DNA of 48,904 bases from Chthonomonadales bacterium (GTDB lineage: Bacteria; Armatimonadota; Chthonomonadetes; Chthonomonadales; CAJBBX01): contig JADLGO010000051.1 in the NCBI GenBank assembly GCA_020849275.1, positions 1 to 48,904 of the forward strand, given 5' to 3'. Below are positions 35,000 through 44,872 of the stretch, piece after piece; positions within the stretch are counted from its first letter, which is position 1; each line of letters opens with the position of its first letter. A program made the position numbers and the translations under genes. The notes under the pieces were generated by a model that was not told the DNA's origin, searched no databases, and saw only the letters and a program-made list of their open reading frames with translations.

Positions 35000-36058
35000 C
35001 TACGTCCAGCCGCAAGCGAAGCCCGTCTCGTACATCGCGACGACGTTCTCAGGTGGGCTAACGGCCTGGATGTTGTGACAGGGCGCCAGAATGTAGCCGC
35101 CGCCCGCCCCCAGGATCCGCAGGTTCTCCTCCACCTCCCGCCGAACCTCGTCGACCGTGCCCATCGCCAGCGTGTACTGGTTGTCGACGCCTCCATGGAG
35201 GATCAGCCGGTCGCCGAACTCCGCCTTGAGGCCCTCACGGTCCATGCCCCGGCACCTCCACTGCACGGGATTGAGCACGTCGATCCCCGCCTCCAGCATC
35301 CGCGGGATGATCGGGCGGATGGCCCCGTCGTTGTGGTGAAACACGTACGCGCCGGCCTCGTGGGCGAGCGCGATCATGCGCCTCATTCCCGGCAGCAGAA
35401 ACTCCCCGATCTGGGCCGGCGAGAACAGCAGGCCCTGCTGCCCGCCCATGTCCTCGGCGACGTAGGTGACCATCACCTGGCCGTCGGCCTGCTCATAGAT
35501 GCGCCTGGTGTCTTCGTAGGCCAGGTCGAACAGCTTCCCCAGGCAGTAGCGAACGATGTCCGGCTCGACGACCAGGTCCATCATCGCCTGTTCGAGCCCG
35601 CGGAGCTGCGCGTAGCGCAGGAACGGCTCGGACCCGCCGCCGCGGATCGGGTAGGCCCGGCCGGCCTCCACCTGCTCGGGGATGTGCGAGTAGTCGTACC
35701 AGTCCGGGCTCGGCCATCGGTAGCCGGCCTCGATCTCCTCGACGGAGACGTAGCCGGCCAGGGGATGCGAGACGGACTCCGAATAGGTCCCGGTGCCGTA
35801 CTCGATGCCGCGGTAGGAGACGCCGAACGCATCCTGGCCCGTTGGCAGTGGCGGGCCGACGTAGCGGCCGCCGACCGTCACCACGCGGTCGATATGCAGA
35901 CGCCGGCACAGCGCGTCGACGTCCGCGCAGCCCACGTAGCGCATCACGTTCGCCGAGGCCTCCCCCGTCGCCCAGTAGTCCATCGGCACGCGGTCGGGCT
36001 TCTCACGGCGCAGGACGGCCTGCCATCGCTCTCGTGGGCTCATCGTCTCTCTGGGCAT
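35000..36058 (-). CDS. Uroporphyrinogen decarboxylase-like protein
   Basis: 352 residues of the UroD/MtaA/MtbA superfamily. N-terminal MSPRERWQAVLRREKPDRVPMDYWATGEA and C-terminal LHGGVDNQYTLAMGTVDEVRREVEENLRILGAGGGYILAPCHNIQAVSPPENVVAMYE are the recognised UroD-like signature. HHNDGAI and LAPCHNI could supply zinc ligands as in methyl-cobamide:CoM methyltransferases. True HemE is unlikely because such proteins lack its substrate-binding residues and occur in sugar-utilisation loci, as here. The ATG has GGAGGAGGGG about 2 nt upstream. It is divergent from the GH5-like gene. Confidence 0.8.
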   Translation of the reverse strand: MPRETMSPRERWQAVLRREKPDRVPMDYWATGEASANVMRYVGCADVDALCRRLHIDRVVTVGGRYVGPPLPTGQDAFGVSYRGIEYGTGTYSESVSHPLAGYVSVEEIEAGYRWPSPDWYDYSHIPEQVEAGRAYPIRGGGSEPFLRYAQLRGLEQAMMDLVVEPDIVRYCLGKLFDLAYEDTRRIYEQADGQVMVTYVAEDMGGQQGLLFSPAQIGEFLLPGMRRMIALAHEAGAYVFHHNDGAIRPIIPRMLEAGIDVLNPVQWRCRGMDREGLKAEFGDRLILHGGVDNQYTLAMGTVDEVRREVEENLRILGAGGGYILAPCHNIQAVSPPENVVAMYETGFACGWT

Positions 36059-36224
36059 CGCCCCTCCTCCGGTCCGATCTGGTCAGGCCCGCACGTGCAT
36101 GTTGGGCGCCGACGGGGCCGCTTCCTCTGCCGCGCCATCGACACGCAGGAAGAGCACAAGCGTCGCGGCGAACACGGGATGGAGGCCGGTCATCAGGTCC
36201 GGCGAGGCGGCAGAGGGAAGAGCC
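36059..36224. other. Divergent intergenic region
   Basis: 166 bp between the UroD-like and GH5-like genes. It holds the two ribosome sites. No clear promoter hexamers, repeats or hairpins were found, although a control region for both genes must lie here. Confidence 0.3.
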
Positions 36225-38699
36225 ATGGGGGTCGCGTGGGGCGCGCTGGCCGGCGTTCTGTGCGCCGCGACAGCCGGAGCGACGGCGTCGCCGGGCGTTG
36301 GGTTTCGCGTCGCCCAGCGGGTGGCCATCGAGGGCGCGCGGCCGGCCGCCGTGGCTCTACTGGTCAGCAACCGCTCAGGCGAGCGCCGCACCCTGACGGT
36401 GCGAGCGGCCTGCCGGCCCGGCGCGGTCGAGCCGGCGGAGACGCGGATCACACTGGGGCCGCGCGACTCCTGCCCGCTCGTGCTGCGCGCCACGCTGGCG
36501 CAAGGTGCCGACGCCGGCGTGGTTACCGTGAGCACGGAGGGCGCGTCGGCCAGCATCCCGCTCCGCCGCGGCATCGACCTGACCTCGCTCGTGTGGCGCC
36601 AGGCGTTCGCCGCTGCCGACGCCACGCCGGAACCGGGGATGGCCGCGCCGGGGATCGATGACGCCGATTGGACCGAGCTACGCGTGCCGGCGCTCTGGGC
36701 TGACAACCGCGACGCGTGGTGCCGCGTGCGATTCGAGGTGCCGACGGCATGGCGCGGGCGCCCTCTGTGGCTGGCCATCGCCGCCGTCGATGATGACGAC
36801 GTCACCTACCTCAATGGCGTTGAGATCGGCCGAACGGGCGGATGGGACAGGCCGCGTCACTACGCGCTGCCGGCGAACCTCGTACGATGGGGCGAGCCGA
36901 ACGTCGTGGCGGTGAGGGTGGCGAACCCGACCTTCGGCGGCGGCCTCTACAAGGCGCCGATCGCCCTGCTGGCCGGTGACGCGCTGCTGCCGGAGGCCCC
37001 CGCGAGCGGAACGGAGCGCGCGGCCGCGAGACTGCGTCCCGGGCCGGTCGGCCCAGCGCGGCCGCTCCGGCCGATGGCCGTGCGCGATGGCGTCCTTCGC
37101 TACCCGGATGGCCGCGAGGTGGCGCTGTGGGGCGTCAACTACTACCCGCAGAGCTGGCACCAGTTCGTGAATATGCGCCGCCTCGGCGTCAACATGAAGG
37201 CCGTGATGCGCCAGGACCTCGACCACCTTGAGGCGATGGGCGTTGAAGCGATCCGCATCCACGTGTTCGACCGCGAGATCTCCGACGGCAAGGGGGCCCT
37301 GGTGCCGAACGAGCACCTGGACCTCCTCGACTACCTGGTGTCGGAGTGCAGCCACCGTGGCATCTACCTCTACCTGACTCCGATCGCCTGGTGGGGCGGC
37401 CCCAACGAGCAGCCGGGAGCCTTCTCTGCCGAGACCAGCAAGCCCGGCATGGTGTTCATGCCCGCGGCGCGCGAGGCCGCGGCGGCGTACCTGCGCGCCT
37501 TCCTCACGCGCCGCAACCCCTACACGGGCCGCGCCTATCGTGACGAGCCGTGCCTCTGCGCGCTCGAGGTGATGAACGAGCCGGCGTACTTCCTGTTCGG
37601 CGACCTCTACGGCAGCGCCTACGGCCCGCAGGGCGAGCGCCCCGACGTGCTGGCGCGCGACCACCAGGACTTCCGCAGAGCCTGGCGCGCGTGGTTGGCC
37701 GAGGCCGGACTCGACGAGTCGCCCGTCTTCTTTCCGCTGTTTCGCTATCAGCTCATGCGACGCTACGTCACCGAGATGGTCGCTGCGATCCGGTCCACCG
37801 GCGCGCGCCAGCCGGTGGCGATCTCCTACTTCGGCGCCAACGGCGACGACATCACGCAGGCTATCGCAGACAGCGAGTGCGACGCCGTGACGGTCAGCGC
37901 CTATCCGGGCGGCTGGGAGCACGTGAACGACGGCATCAACCTGCTGCCCCAGATGGCGGCGCAGCCGCTACCCGCGGCACTGGCCGGCAAGGCGCGCCTT
38001 GCTTACGAGTTCGACACGCCGGCCACCAACACGAGCTGCTATCTATTCCCCGTGCTGGCAGCCTACTTCCGCGCTCAGGGCGTACAGATCGCCTGCCAGT
38101 TCCAGTACGACAGCATCAGCACGGCGCGCTGGAACACCGACTGGAACGCCCACTGGCTCAACTGGCTCTACACGCCGAGCAAGGCGGTCAGCTACATGGT
38201 CGGCGGCGAGACGTTCCGGCGGCTCCCGCGCGAGGCCCGCTTCGCGCTGCGCGCCACCGAAGCCGCCGCCGGGCCGATGGCGGTCTCCTTCGAGCGCAAC
38301 ACCAGTCTGCTTGCCGCGCCGGGCGTCTACATGCAGGCCCGCCCGGCAGGCGCTTGGAGGCCGTTACCCCTGCCGCGTGAGCCCGCCCGCATGGTCGCCG
38401 TCGGGTCGTCGCCCTACGTCGAGTACGGTGGGACCGGGATCTACACGCTGGACGCGGCGGGCGCCGGCACGCTGCGCCTTCGCCTGAACCCGGACGCCCG
38501 CCTCGTCGGCAACTGCCTGCGGGGCGGCTTCGAGTCGCCGGTGGGCGCGCTGGAGGAGCACGCGCACCTGTTCCGACTGAAGCTGGCGGGCTGGCGGGGC
38601 GCACGGTGCGTGCGGCTCGACGGCGTCCGGCGCCGCGCGATGGCGCGCGTCCAGGACGGCTGGTTGCTGCGGCCCGGGGTCTACGAAATACGACGCTGA
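36225..38699 (+). CDS. Secreted GH5-like glycoside hydrolase with N-terminal sugar-binding module
   Basis: 824 residues. The ATG at 36225 has GAGGG 7 nt upstream and is followed by a signal peptide (WGALAGVLCAATAGATAS). A GH2-type jelly-roll (about 110-250; IDDADWTELRVPALW, VTYLNGVEIGRTGGWDRPRHYALP) precedes a clan GH-A barrel (about 300-650). The acid/base is probably Glu452 in EVMNEPAYF and the nucleophile Glu595 in LAYEFDTP. Clan A members include endoglucanases, mannanases and beta-galactosidases, and the exact activity cannot be read. The last 150 residues are beta-rich. It is first in a run with a sulfatase and an (alpha/alpha)6 protein, spaced 32 and 14 bp. Confidence 0.78.
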   Translation: MGVAWGALAGVLCAATAGATASPGVGFRVAQRVAIEGARPAAVALLVSNRSGERRTLTVRAACRPGAVEPAETRITLGPRDSCPLVLRATLAQGADAGVVTVSTEGASASIPLRRGIDLTSLVWRQAFAAADATPEPGMAAPGIDDADWTELRVPALWADNRDAWCRVRFEVPTAWRGRPLWLAIAAVDDDDVTYLNGVEIGRTGGWDRPRHYALPANLVRWGEPNVVAVRVANPTFGGGLYKAPIALLAGDALLPEAPASGTERAAARLRPGPVGPARPLRPMAVRDGVLRYPDGREVALWGVNYYPQSWHQFVNMRRLGVNMKAVMRQDLDHLEAMGVEAIRIHVFDREISDGKGALVPNEHLDLLDYLVSECSHRGIYLYLTPIAWWGGPNEQPGAFSAETSKPGMVFMPAAREAAAAYLRAFLTRRNPYTGRAYRDEPCLCALEVMNEPAYFLFGDLYGSAYGPQGERPDVLARDHQDFRRAWRAWLAEAGLDESPVFFPLFRYQLMRRYVTEMVAAIRSTGARQPVAISYFGANGDDITQAIADSECDAVTVSAYPGGWEHVNDGINLLPQMAAQPLPAALAGKARLAYEFDTPATNTSCYLFPVLAAYFRAQGVQIACQFQYDSISTARWNTDWNAHWLNWLYTPSKAVSYMVGGETFRRLPREARFALRATEAAAGPMAVSFERNTSLLAAPGVYMQARPAGAWRPLPLPREPARMVAVGSSPYVEYGGTGIYTLDAAGAGTLRLRLNPDARLVGNCLRGGFESPVGALEEHAHLFRLKLAGWRGARCVRLDGVRRRAMARVQDGWLLRPGVYEIRR

Positions 38700-38731
38700 C
38701 GGCGGCGGCGGCCGCCGGGGAACGAAGGCGC

Positions 38732-40390
38732 ATGAACATGGCGGCGGGAATCGGAGCCGCGCTTGGCGTGCTGGCCGGCGGCGCGGGCGCGCCGGCGAAC
38801 GCGCAAGCCAGCGCGCAGCGGCCCGGCATCCTCCTGATCGTGACCGACGATCAGGGGTACGGCGACATCGGCCTGCACGGGAATTCGCGCATCAAGACGC
38901 CCAACCTGGACCGCCTTGGCAGGGAATCCGTGCGCCTCACGCGCTTCTACGTGAGCCCGGTCTGCGCCCCCACGCGCGCCAGCCTGATGACCGGGCGCTA
39001 CAACTATCGGACGGGCGTCGTCGACACCTGGCTCGGGCGCGCGATGATGCACGCGGACGAGGTGACGATCGCCGAGATGCTGCGCCGCGGCGGGTACCGC
39101 ACCGGCATCTTCGGGAAGTGGCACCTGGGCGACACCTACCCGCTGCGAGCGGTGGACCAGGGCTTCGAGGAGTCGCTCACCCACAACGGCGGCGGTATTG
39201 GACAGCCGGCCGACCCGGAGGGCAACAGCTACTTCGACCCGCTGCTCTACCGCGGAGGCCGCCCGGTCCGCGCGCGCGGCTACTGCACCGACATCTTCGC
39301 CCGCGAGGCGGCCCGCTTCCTCACTGCGCGCGACGACCGGCCCTTCTTCGCCTATGTCGCCATGAATGCGCCGCACGTGCCGCTCGACGTCCACGAGTCC
39401 TACGTCGCCCCCTACCGCGAGTCCGGACTGGACGAGACGACCGCGCGCGTCTATGGGATGGTGACCAACATCGACGAGAACGTAGGCCGCCTCCTTGACG
39501 CCCTGGACCGCTCCGGGCGGGCGGCGAACACCGTCGTCGTGTTCATGAGCGACAACGGCCCGCAGCAGAGGCGCTACAACGCCGGCCTGCGGGGCGCAAA
39601 GGGCACCGTCTACGAGGGTGGCGTTCGTGTGCCGTGCTTCGTGCGCTGGCCCGCGCGGCTGCGACCGGGCGAGGTCGATCGGATCACCGCGCACATCGAC
39701 GTCGCCCCCACCTTCCTCCAGATGGCCGGTGTGGAGCCGCCACCCGGCCTCCAGCTCGATGGCAGGAGTCTGCTTCCCCTGCTCGACGGCCAGGCAGAAG
39801 GCTGGCCCGACCGTACGCTCTTCCTGCAGTGGCACCGCGGCGACGCGCCGGAGCCATTTCGCGACTCCGCGGCGGTCACTCAGCGCCTCAAACTCGTCAA
39901 CGGCCACGAGCTCTACGACCTGCAAGCCGACCCGAGCGAGGCGCGCGACGTTTCCGGTGAGCGCCCGGAGGCGGTACTACGCCTGCGCGAGGCCTATCTG
40001 CGCTGGTTCCGTGACGTCAGCGCAACGCGCGGGTACGATCCGCCGCGCATCGTCCTTGGCGCCGAGGCCGCGCCGGCCGTAGTGCTGACCCGTCAGGACT
40101 GGCGAGGCCCGCGCGCGGGCTGGGAGGACACGGCGCTCGGCCACTGGGAGGTGGCGGTGGAGCGCGGCGGAACCTACCGGGTCACGCTGGCGCTCCAACC
40201 CGGGCCCACCCCCTGCCGCGCGCACCTGCGCGTCGACGGCGTGGTTCGCGAGCGCTCGGTTCGCGCCGGCGCCCGGACCTGCGAGTTCGAGCACGTGCCG
40301 CTGGAGGCCGGGCCGGCCCGGCTCGAGGCATGGCAGGAGTGCGGCCAGGGTAGCGTGGGGGTGCGCTACGTCGCCGTGAGGCGGCGATGA
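38732..40390 (+). CDS. Secreted arylsulfatase-type sulfatase with C-terminal beta module
   Basis: 552 residues. Signal peptide (MNMAAGIGAALGVLAGGAGAPANA). Sulfatase motifs: ILLIVTDDQGYGDIG (metal Asp pair), then CAPTRASLMTGR, in which Cys78 is the residue converted to formylglycine by a maturation enzyme not found in this window. Others are GKWHLG, PFFAYVAMNAPHVP and FMSDNGPQ (metal Asp-Asn). The last 110 residues (TRQDWRGPRAGWEDTALGHWEVAVERGGTYRVTLAL) form a beta-sandwich resembling a carbohydrate-binding module. The ATG at 38732 follows GGGGAACGAAGG; a second ATG lies 6 bases later. The fused module and genomic neighbours suggest carbohydrate sulfate esters rather than arylsulfates. Confidence 0.88.
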   Translation: MNMAAGIGAALGVLAGGAGAPANAQASAQRPGILLIVTDDQGYGDIGLHGNSRIKTPNLDRLGRESVRLTRFYVSPVCAPTRASLMTGRYNYRTGVVDTWLGRAMMHADEVTIAEMLRRGGYRTGIFGKWHLGDTYPLRAVDQGFEESLTHNGGGIGQPADPEGNSYFDPLLYRGGRPVRARGYCTDIFAREAARFLTARDDRPFFAYVAMNAPHVPLDVHESYVAPYRESGLDETTARVYGMVTNIDENVGRLLDALDRSGRAANTVVVFMSDNGPQQRRYNAGLRGAKGTVYEGGVRVPCFVRWPARLRPGEVDRITAHIDVAPTFLQMAGVEPPPGLQLDGRSLLPLLDGQAEGWPDRTLFLQWHRGDAPEPFRDSAAVTQRLKLVNGHELYDLQADPSEARDVSGERPEAVLRLREAYLRWFRDVSATRGYDPPRIVLGAEAAPAVVLTRQDWRGPRAGWEDTALGHWEVAVERGGTYRVTLALQPGPTPCRAHLRVDGVVRERSVRAGARTCEFEHVPLEAGPARLEAWQECGQGSVGVRYVAVRRR

Positions 40391-40404
40391 GAGGAGCGCG
40401 CCCG

Positions 40405-43400
40405 ATGCACCGCTCGAGCCGTATCGTGCCGCTGGCGCTCGCCCGCCTGCTGGTGGGTGCCCTGCCCCTCTGCCTGCTCGCGGTCGCCACGAGCAGGGCC
40501 AACGGGCCGGCGGGCCGGGCGACGCGTTACTACGCGCATTCGGCCGTGCTCGACCGCCACGGCGTCGTCGCTCCGTGGTACCGAGGACTGAACGGCCAGG
40601 TCGATTGGCGGGTCCGCATTGCCGCCGAGACGATGAAGCGCTACCCATGGACGAAGCCAGGCGAGGCGCCCGCGCCGGCGCCCGCGTACGTCTACAACGG
40701 CACGTGGAGCGTCGCGGCGGACGGGGCGATCACCGTCCCAAAGCTGAGCGACTGGGACAACGGCGACTGGGGCCAGCGCGCCGCATACATCCTCTCCGCA
40801 CTGGTCGACTACTACCGCTACAGCGGTGACCCGGCCGCGATCGCGCACGCCTCCATCGCCGCGGACACGCTGTTGCGCGTCGGGCTCACCCCCGCCAGTC
40901 ATCCGTGGCCGCGATTCCCGGTCAGCGTGCCCACCCGTGGCCGGCCGTACGCAACGGCGGATCCGCGCGGCATGATGCAGATCGACATCGCCGCGGAGAT
41001 GGGCATCGCGCTCCTGCGCGCGCACCAGATGGCCCCGAACGCGCGCTGGCTGGCCGCGGCGCGCCATTGGGCCGACCTGATGGCCGCGCATAGCCGCCCC
41101 ACGCCGGGGCGCTCGCCCTGGAATCGTTACGCGAACCCGGCGGACGTGCCCTGGGAGGATCACCAGACCGGGGGGGTCGTCTTCGTAGCCGCGTTCCTCG
41201 ACGAGGTGATCCGCACGGGTCACACCGGGCGATCGGGCGCCATCGCGCGCGCGCGCGACGCCGCCCGGGCCTACCTGCGCGACGTTCTCCTCCCGCGATG
41301 GGTGGACAACGATACCTGGGGGCGAAACTACTGGGACTGGCCGGACCCCGTGCAGGCGGAGAACGTCACCGAGTTCGCCGCGCGCTACCTGATCGAGCAT
41401 CCCCGCGAGTTCCCCGGCTGGCGCGCCGACGCGCGCAATCTGCTGACGCTCTTTCTGAACCACACGAGCGTCGCGGAGGAGTCCGGCGGCGGCGTCTTCA
41501 GCGGGGCCTGGGCCTACCCGGAGTCGTCGGGCTGCTGTGGCCGCTCCCTCTGGTACGGCCCGCTCGAGCTGGCGCCCGTGTACGCGCAGTACGCGGCCGC
41601 GACGGGGAGCGAGTGGGCGCGCGAGATGGCGCGGCGCCAGGGGATCCTGGCCACCTATGACGCTCACGAGACCGGCGTGGTGGAGGATGGCATCGACGGC
41701 GGCGCCGTCGTTGCCGGGGGCTGGTTCAAGATCGCGCACCCCATGGCCCTCAAGCACGCGCTCGGCCTGTTGGCGTGGCTGCCCGCGGAGCTTGGGGCCA
41801 ACCGCGAGAACCACATCGTGCGCTCGTCCGCGGTGGTGCGCGACGTGCGCTACGCGCCGGGCGCGGTCCGTTTCCGCACCTTTGACGCGCCGCGGCCAAC
41901 GGTGACGGTGCTGCGTCTCGCCTTCGCTCCGTCGCGCGTGGTGGCGGGCGGGCGGCGGCTCCGAACGGGCGGCGGCTCGAGCGGATATCGCCTGCGCGCC
42001 CTGCCGAACGGCGACTGGATCGTGACGGTGCGGCACGACGGGCACCCCAACGTCGTGGTGGAGGGCGCAGACCCGCAGCGGTCCGTACGGGGCGCCACGT
42101 GGTCGGGCCCGTGGCGCGTTGGCCGCGGGGCCAGGGCGGCGAGCGCGTCGGGCGCCACGCTCACCGCTCGCTTCCGCGGCACGCAGGTGCGGGTGCTTGG
42201 CGACGTGGGGCCCGACGGCGGGCTTGCCGAGGTCGAGATCGACGGCGTGCGCCAGCCGGCGCCGATCGACGCATGGTGCCCGTCGCGGCGCAGCGGCCAG
42301 GTGCTCGCCTACCGCAACGGCCTTGCGCCCGGAACGCACACTCTGCGCGTGGCGGTGCGCGGCGCCGGCAACCCGCTCTCGGCCGGCGCCGTCGTCCGCA
42401 TCGCCGCCGTCACGGCGTCCTCGGCCACGGGAAGCGCGGGGTTCGGAGCTGGAGGAGGTCCGACCGGAGCTCAGGGCGTCGTATTCGGCCGAGCGGCGCG
42501 CACCGACTACGTGGACACGGACGGCGACCGATGGCGGCCGGCGACCGAGTGGACGGTTCGGGCGGGCACACTGGCCGACTCCGTCGCTACTGCCTGGTGG
42601 ACGCGCCCGCGCCGGATCGCCATCGCCGGCACGCGCGACCCGGAGCTCTACCGCTACGGCGCCCACGCGCCGAGACTGACCCACCATTTCACCGTGGGCC
42701 CTGGCACCTACCACCTCCGCCTGAAGCTGTGTGAGACGCGGCAGACGCCGTCCGGGACTCGCGCTCTCACGGTGCGCGTGAACGGCGCGACGGCCGCCGA
42801 GCGCGTCGACATCGCCGCGACCGCCGGCGGCCTCAACCGCGCGGTCGATCTGGTGTTCGACAGGATCCGCCCGGTGGCCGGCGTGATCGCGGTGGAGCTC
42901 TCTTGCGAGGGCGGAGAGGCGATCGTGCAGGCGATGGAGATCGCTCCTGGAGCGGGCGGTGCCGGAGCGCGGCCCGTCGTGGCGGCCGGCCCACCGGCGC
43001 CGGAGGACGGCAACCTGCTGCGAGACCCGGGCTTCGAGGTGGCGGTCGGTGGCCAGGCCGGGGCCCTGGGAGCGCGCTGGGTCGGGCCGGCCTGGACCTA
43101 CGTGCTCGCCGGCCCCAGCCGCAGCTACATCTGGGCGGAGTCGGCCTACGCGGCGCACCCCGCCTGGGGCCTGCCCGAGGTACGCGAGGGCCGCGAGGCG
43201 CTCCGCACTCACACCGACGGCCACGGGCACACGATCGTGTACCAGGAGGTTGCGGTGACGCCCGGAGCGCGCTACAGGGCCTCCGTGTGGGTGCGCGGAG
43301 CCGACCTGCACGGGCGCGGCTTCGGCGCCGACGCAGGCGACTCCGCCGGGCTCTGGGTGCAGGAGATCGACGCCGCCGGCAGCGTGACGGGGAGCCACGG

Positions 43401-43572
43401 CAAACGCGCGATCACGCGGGCCGGCCCGTACCACCTGCTTGAGGTGGCGTTCACCGCGGCGCCGGCCACGCGGCGCGTGCGCTTCGTGCTGGACACCGTC
43501 ATCGCCTGCCGGTACGACGAGGGGCACGTCACCTACGACGCCTGCACGCTGCGCCGGGAGCCCTCCGGGTAG
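40405..43572 (+). CDS. Secreted (alpha/alpha)6-type protein with malectin-like and CBM-like domains
   Basis: 1055 residues. The ATG at 40405 has AGGAG 8 nt upstream; an ATG at 40387 overlapping the sulfatase stop is the alternative. Signal peptide PLALARLLVGALPLCLLAVATSRANG. Residues about 40-450 look like an (alpha/alpha)6 toroid (RAAYILSALVDYYRYSGDPAAIAHASIAAD, SPWNRYANP, WDWPDPVQAENVTEF), as in glycan lyases and unsaturated-glucuronyl or six-hairpin hydrolases. About 690-860 is malectin-like (VVFGRAARTDYVDTDGDRW, THHFTVGPGTYHLRLKLCE, GTRALTVRVNG). About 870-1050 resembles CBM_4_9 (NLLRDPGFEVAVGG, REALRTHTDGHGHTIVYQEVAVTPGARYRASVWVRG). No catalytic residues can be named. It ends a three-gene run. 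Confidence 0.75.
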   Translation: MHRSSRIVPLALARLLVGALPLCLLAVATSRANGPAGRATRYYAHSAVLDRHGVVAPWYRGLNGQVDWRVRIAAETMKRYPWTKPGEAPAPAPAYVYNGTWSVAADGAITVPKLSDWDNGDWGQRAAYILSALVDYYRYSGDPAAIAHASIAADTLLRVGLTPASHPWPRFPVSVPTRGRPYATADPRGMMQIDIAAEMGIALLRAHQMAPNARWLAAARHWADLMAAHSRPTPGRSPWNRYANPADVPWEDHQTGGVVFVAAFLDEVIRTGHTGRSGAIARARDAARAYLRDVLLPRWVDNDTWGRNYWDWPDPVQAENVTEFAARYLIEHPREFPGWRADARNLLTLFLNHTSVAEESGGGVFSGAWAYPESSGCCGRSLWYGPLELAPVYAQYAAATGSEWAREMARRQGILATYDAHETGVVEDGIDGGAVVAGGWFKIAHPMALKHALGLLAWLPAELGANRENHIVRSSAVVRDVRYAPGAVRFRTFDAPRPTVTVLRLAFAPSRVVAGGRRLRTGGGSSGYRLRALPNGDWIVTVRHDGHPNVVVEGADPQRSVRGATWSGPWRVGRGARAASASGATLTARFRGTQVRVLGDVGPDGGLAEVEIDGVRQPAPIDAWCPSRRSGQVLAYRNGLAPGTHTLRVAVRGAGNPLSAGAVVRIAAVTASSATGSAGFGAGGGPTGAQGVVFGRAARTDYVDTDGDRWRPATEWTVRAGTLADSVATAWWTRPRRIAIAGTRDPELYRYGAHAPRLTHHFTVGPGTYHLRLKLCETRQTPSGTRALTVRVNGATAAERVDIAATAGGLNRAVDLVFDRIRPVAGVIAVELSCEGGEAIVQAMEIAPGAGGAGARPVVAAGPPAPEDGNLLRDPGFEVAVGGQAGALGARWVGPAWTYVLAGPSRSYIWAESAYAAHPAWGLPEVREGREALRTHTDGHGHTIVYQEVAVTPGARYRASVWVRGADLHGRGFGADAGDSAGLWVQEIDAAGSVTGSHGKRAITRAGPYHLLEVAFTAAPATRRVRFVLDTVIACRYDEGHVTYDACTLRREPSG

Positions 43573-43618
43573 GCGCTCGAGCCCGCTCGCGGCCCGCCAG
43601 GAGCCCGGCAAGGGGCGG

Positions 43619-44872
43619 CTACGGCCGGGCGGTGCGGGCGGGAGTTCGGGCGCGCCGCGCGACGGCAGGCGGGCCCACACGCATTGAGTCGCGCACCGAA
43701 GCGCTGCCGGTCAGCGCGAACCACCGGACCGATGCCGTCACCATCGCGCCGTTGTCGATGCTTGTGGGGGTCTCGCCGGCGGTGAACTCGACGCCAAGCC
43801 GCCGGTAGTCAGCGCCATCGGGGCTCGCGAGCGGCACCGCCAGCCATCCCGGGAGCGGCGGCTCCGAAGGCCAGAGCAGGCCCGTCGTAAACTCTCCCCA
43901 CCGCACCGCCGTCACGGTAACGGATCCGCTGGGCTCGGGCCCGAGCGCCTCCGCGGCGGAGCCCCCGAAGCTCCCGTCGCCCGCCGCGAAGGGAAGCAGA
44001 CGCAGGCCCGACACGCGCATCGCACGCTGCGGCGAGAGGCGCACCCGCGCGTCGACGGCCGCCGAGCCCAGGCGAACGGTCAGGTCGAGCGTGGCGCGCC
44101 AGCGCATCCCGACCGTGCCCGTGAGCGCAAGCCTGGCCTCCGTCTTGGTGGCGGCCGCGTCCACCGTCTCGGCGCGGAACACCTCCCAGAACGGCCGCTG
44201 GCCGGGCTCGGCGGACAGCACCTCGAGGATCGGCACCGACGTGCCGAGCTCGCGCCAACCCGTGACCGCGCGCGCCGACAGCAGGGCCATCGACACCACG
44301 CCGTTCGTCCGCGCCACGCGTACCCGCACGTCGGCGTTTTCCAGCACGGCCTCGTCGCGCCTCGCGCGCGCCGCGGGCGCCTTCGGCGTCGAGGCGCGCT
44401 CACCGCGAACGGGCTGCGTGACGTGGTGGATCGGGAGCACGCGCACGAGCGGTTGCCTGCCCTCCTGCAGGATGCCGAGGGCGGCGACGAGCGCGGAATC
44501 GGGGGCCTTCGGCAGCAACCGCCACCGCAGAGTGGCCGTCGCGTTCGGCTCCATGGCGGGCAGGCGGACGCGCGTGGCGCCCTCCAGGTAGTCCAGGCCG
44601 GCAACCGGATCGAGGCGCACCATCACCACCCCGGCCGGGAGCGGAGCGCCGCCGCTGTTGCGCACCGTCGCCACGAGGCCCACGCTGTTGGTGCCGACGG
44701 CGAACGCGCGCGTCGGCGCGAAGCTCTCGATGGCGACGTCGGGCAGCGGCGTGGAGGCCGGCAGGCCGGGCGTCTCCTGGCCGGCCGCGGCGCTGGCGGC
44801 GCACGGCAAGCAGGCCGCCGCCACGAGCGCCCATACGAACCGCGTGAACCCACGCACATGGGAACGGCTCAT
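43619..44872 (-). CDS. Secreted protein with CARDB-like domain, function unknown
   Basis: 417 residues. A signal peptide (FVWALVAAACLPCAASAAAG) is followed by a CARDB-like adhesion/Ig-type strand set (FAVGTNSVGLVATVRNSGGAPLPAGVVMVRLDP, about 55-150). The rest is beta-sandwich (VLENADVRVRVARTNGVVSMALLSARAVTGW, ATLDLTVRLGSAAVDARVRLSPQRAMRV), reminiscent of carbohydrate-processing folds. No catalytic residues recognised. Its ATG follows the tgt stop with no gap (TAGATG), and GAGGA inside the end of tgt serves as ribosome site, so it is translated with tgt. The partnership is functionally odd. Confidence 0.75.
   Translation of the reverse strand: MSRSHVRGFTRFVWALVAAACLPCAASAAAGQETPGLPASTPLPDVAIESFAPTRAFAVGTNSVGLVATVRNSGGAPLPAGVVMVRLDPVAGLDYLEGATRVRLPAMEPNATATLRWRLLPKAPDSALVAALGILQEGRQPLVRVLPIHHVTQPVRGERASTPKAPAARARRDEAVLENADVRVRVARTNGVVSMALLSARAVTGWRELGTSVPILEVLSAEPGQRPFWEVFRAETVDAAATKTEARLALTGTVGMRWRATLDLTVRLGSAAVDARVRLSPQRAMRVSGLRLLPFAAGDGSFGGSAAEALGPEPSGSVTVTAVRWGEFTTGLLWPSEPPLPGWLAVPLASPDGADYRRLGVEFTAGETPTSIDNGAMVTASVRWFALTGSASVRDSMRVGPPAVARRARTPARTARP

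Noticed and set aside
40366-43680. 1104-codon open frame on the minus strand opposite the (alpha/alpha)6 gene
   Set aside because: The translation is dominated by Arg, Ala, Gly and His in the pattern of high-GC antisense frames, has no recognisable motif and overlaps a gene with a clear signal peptide and domains.
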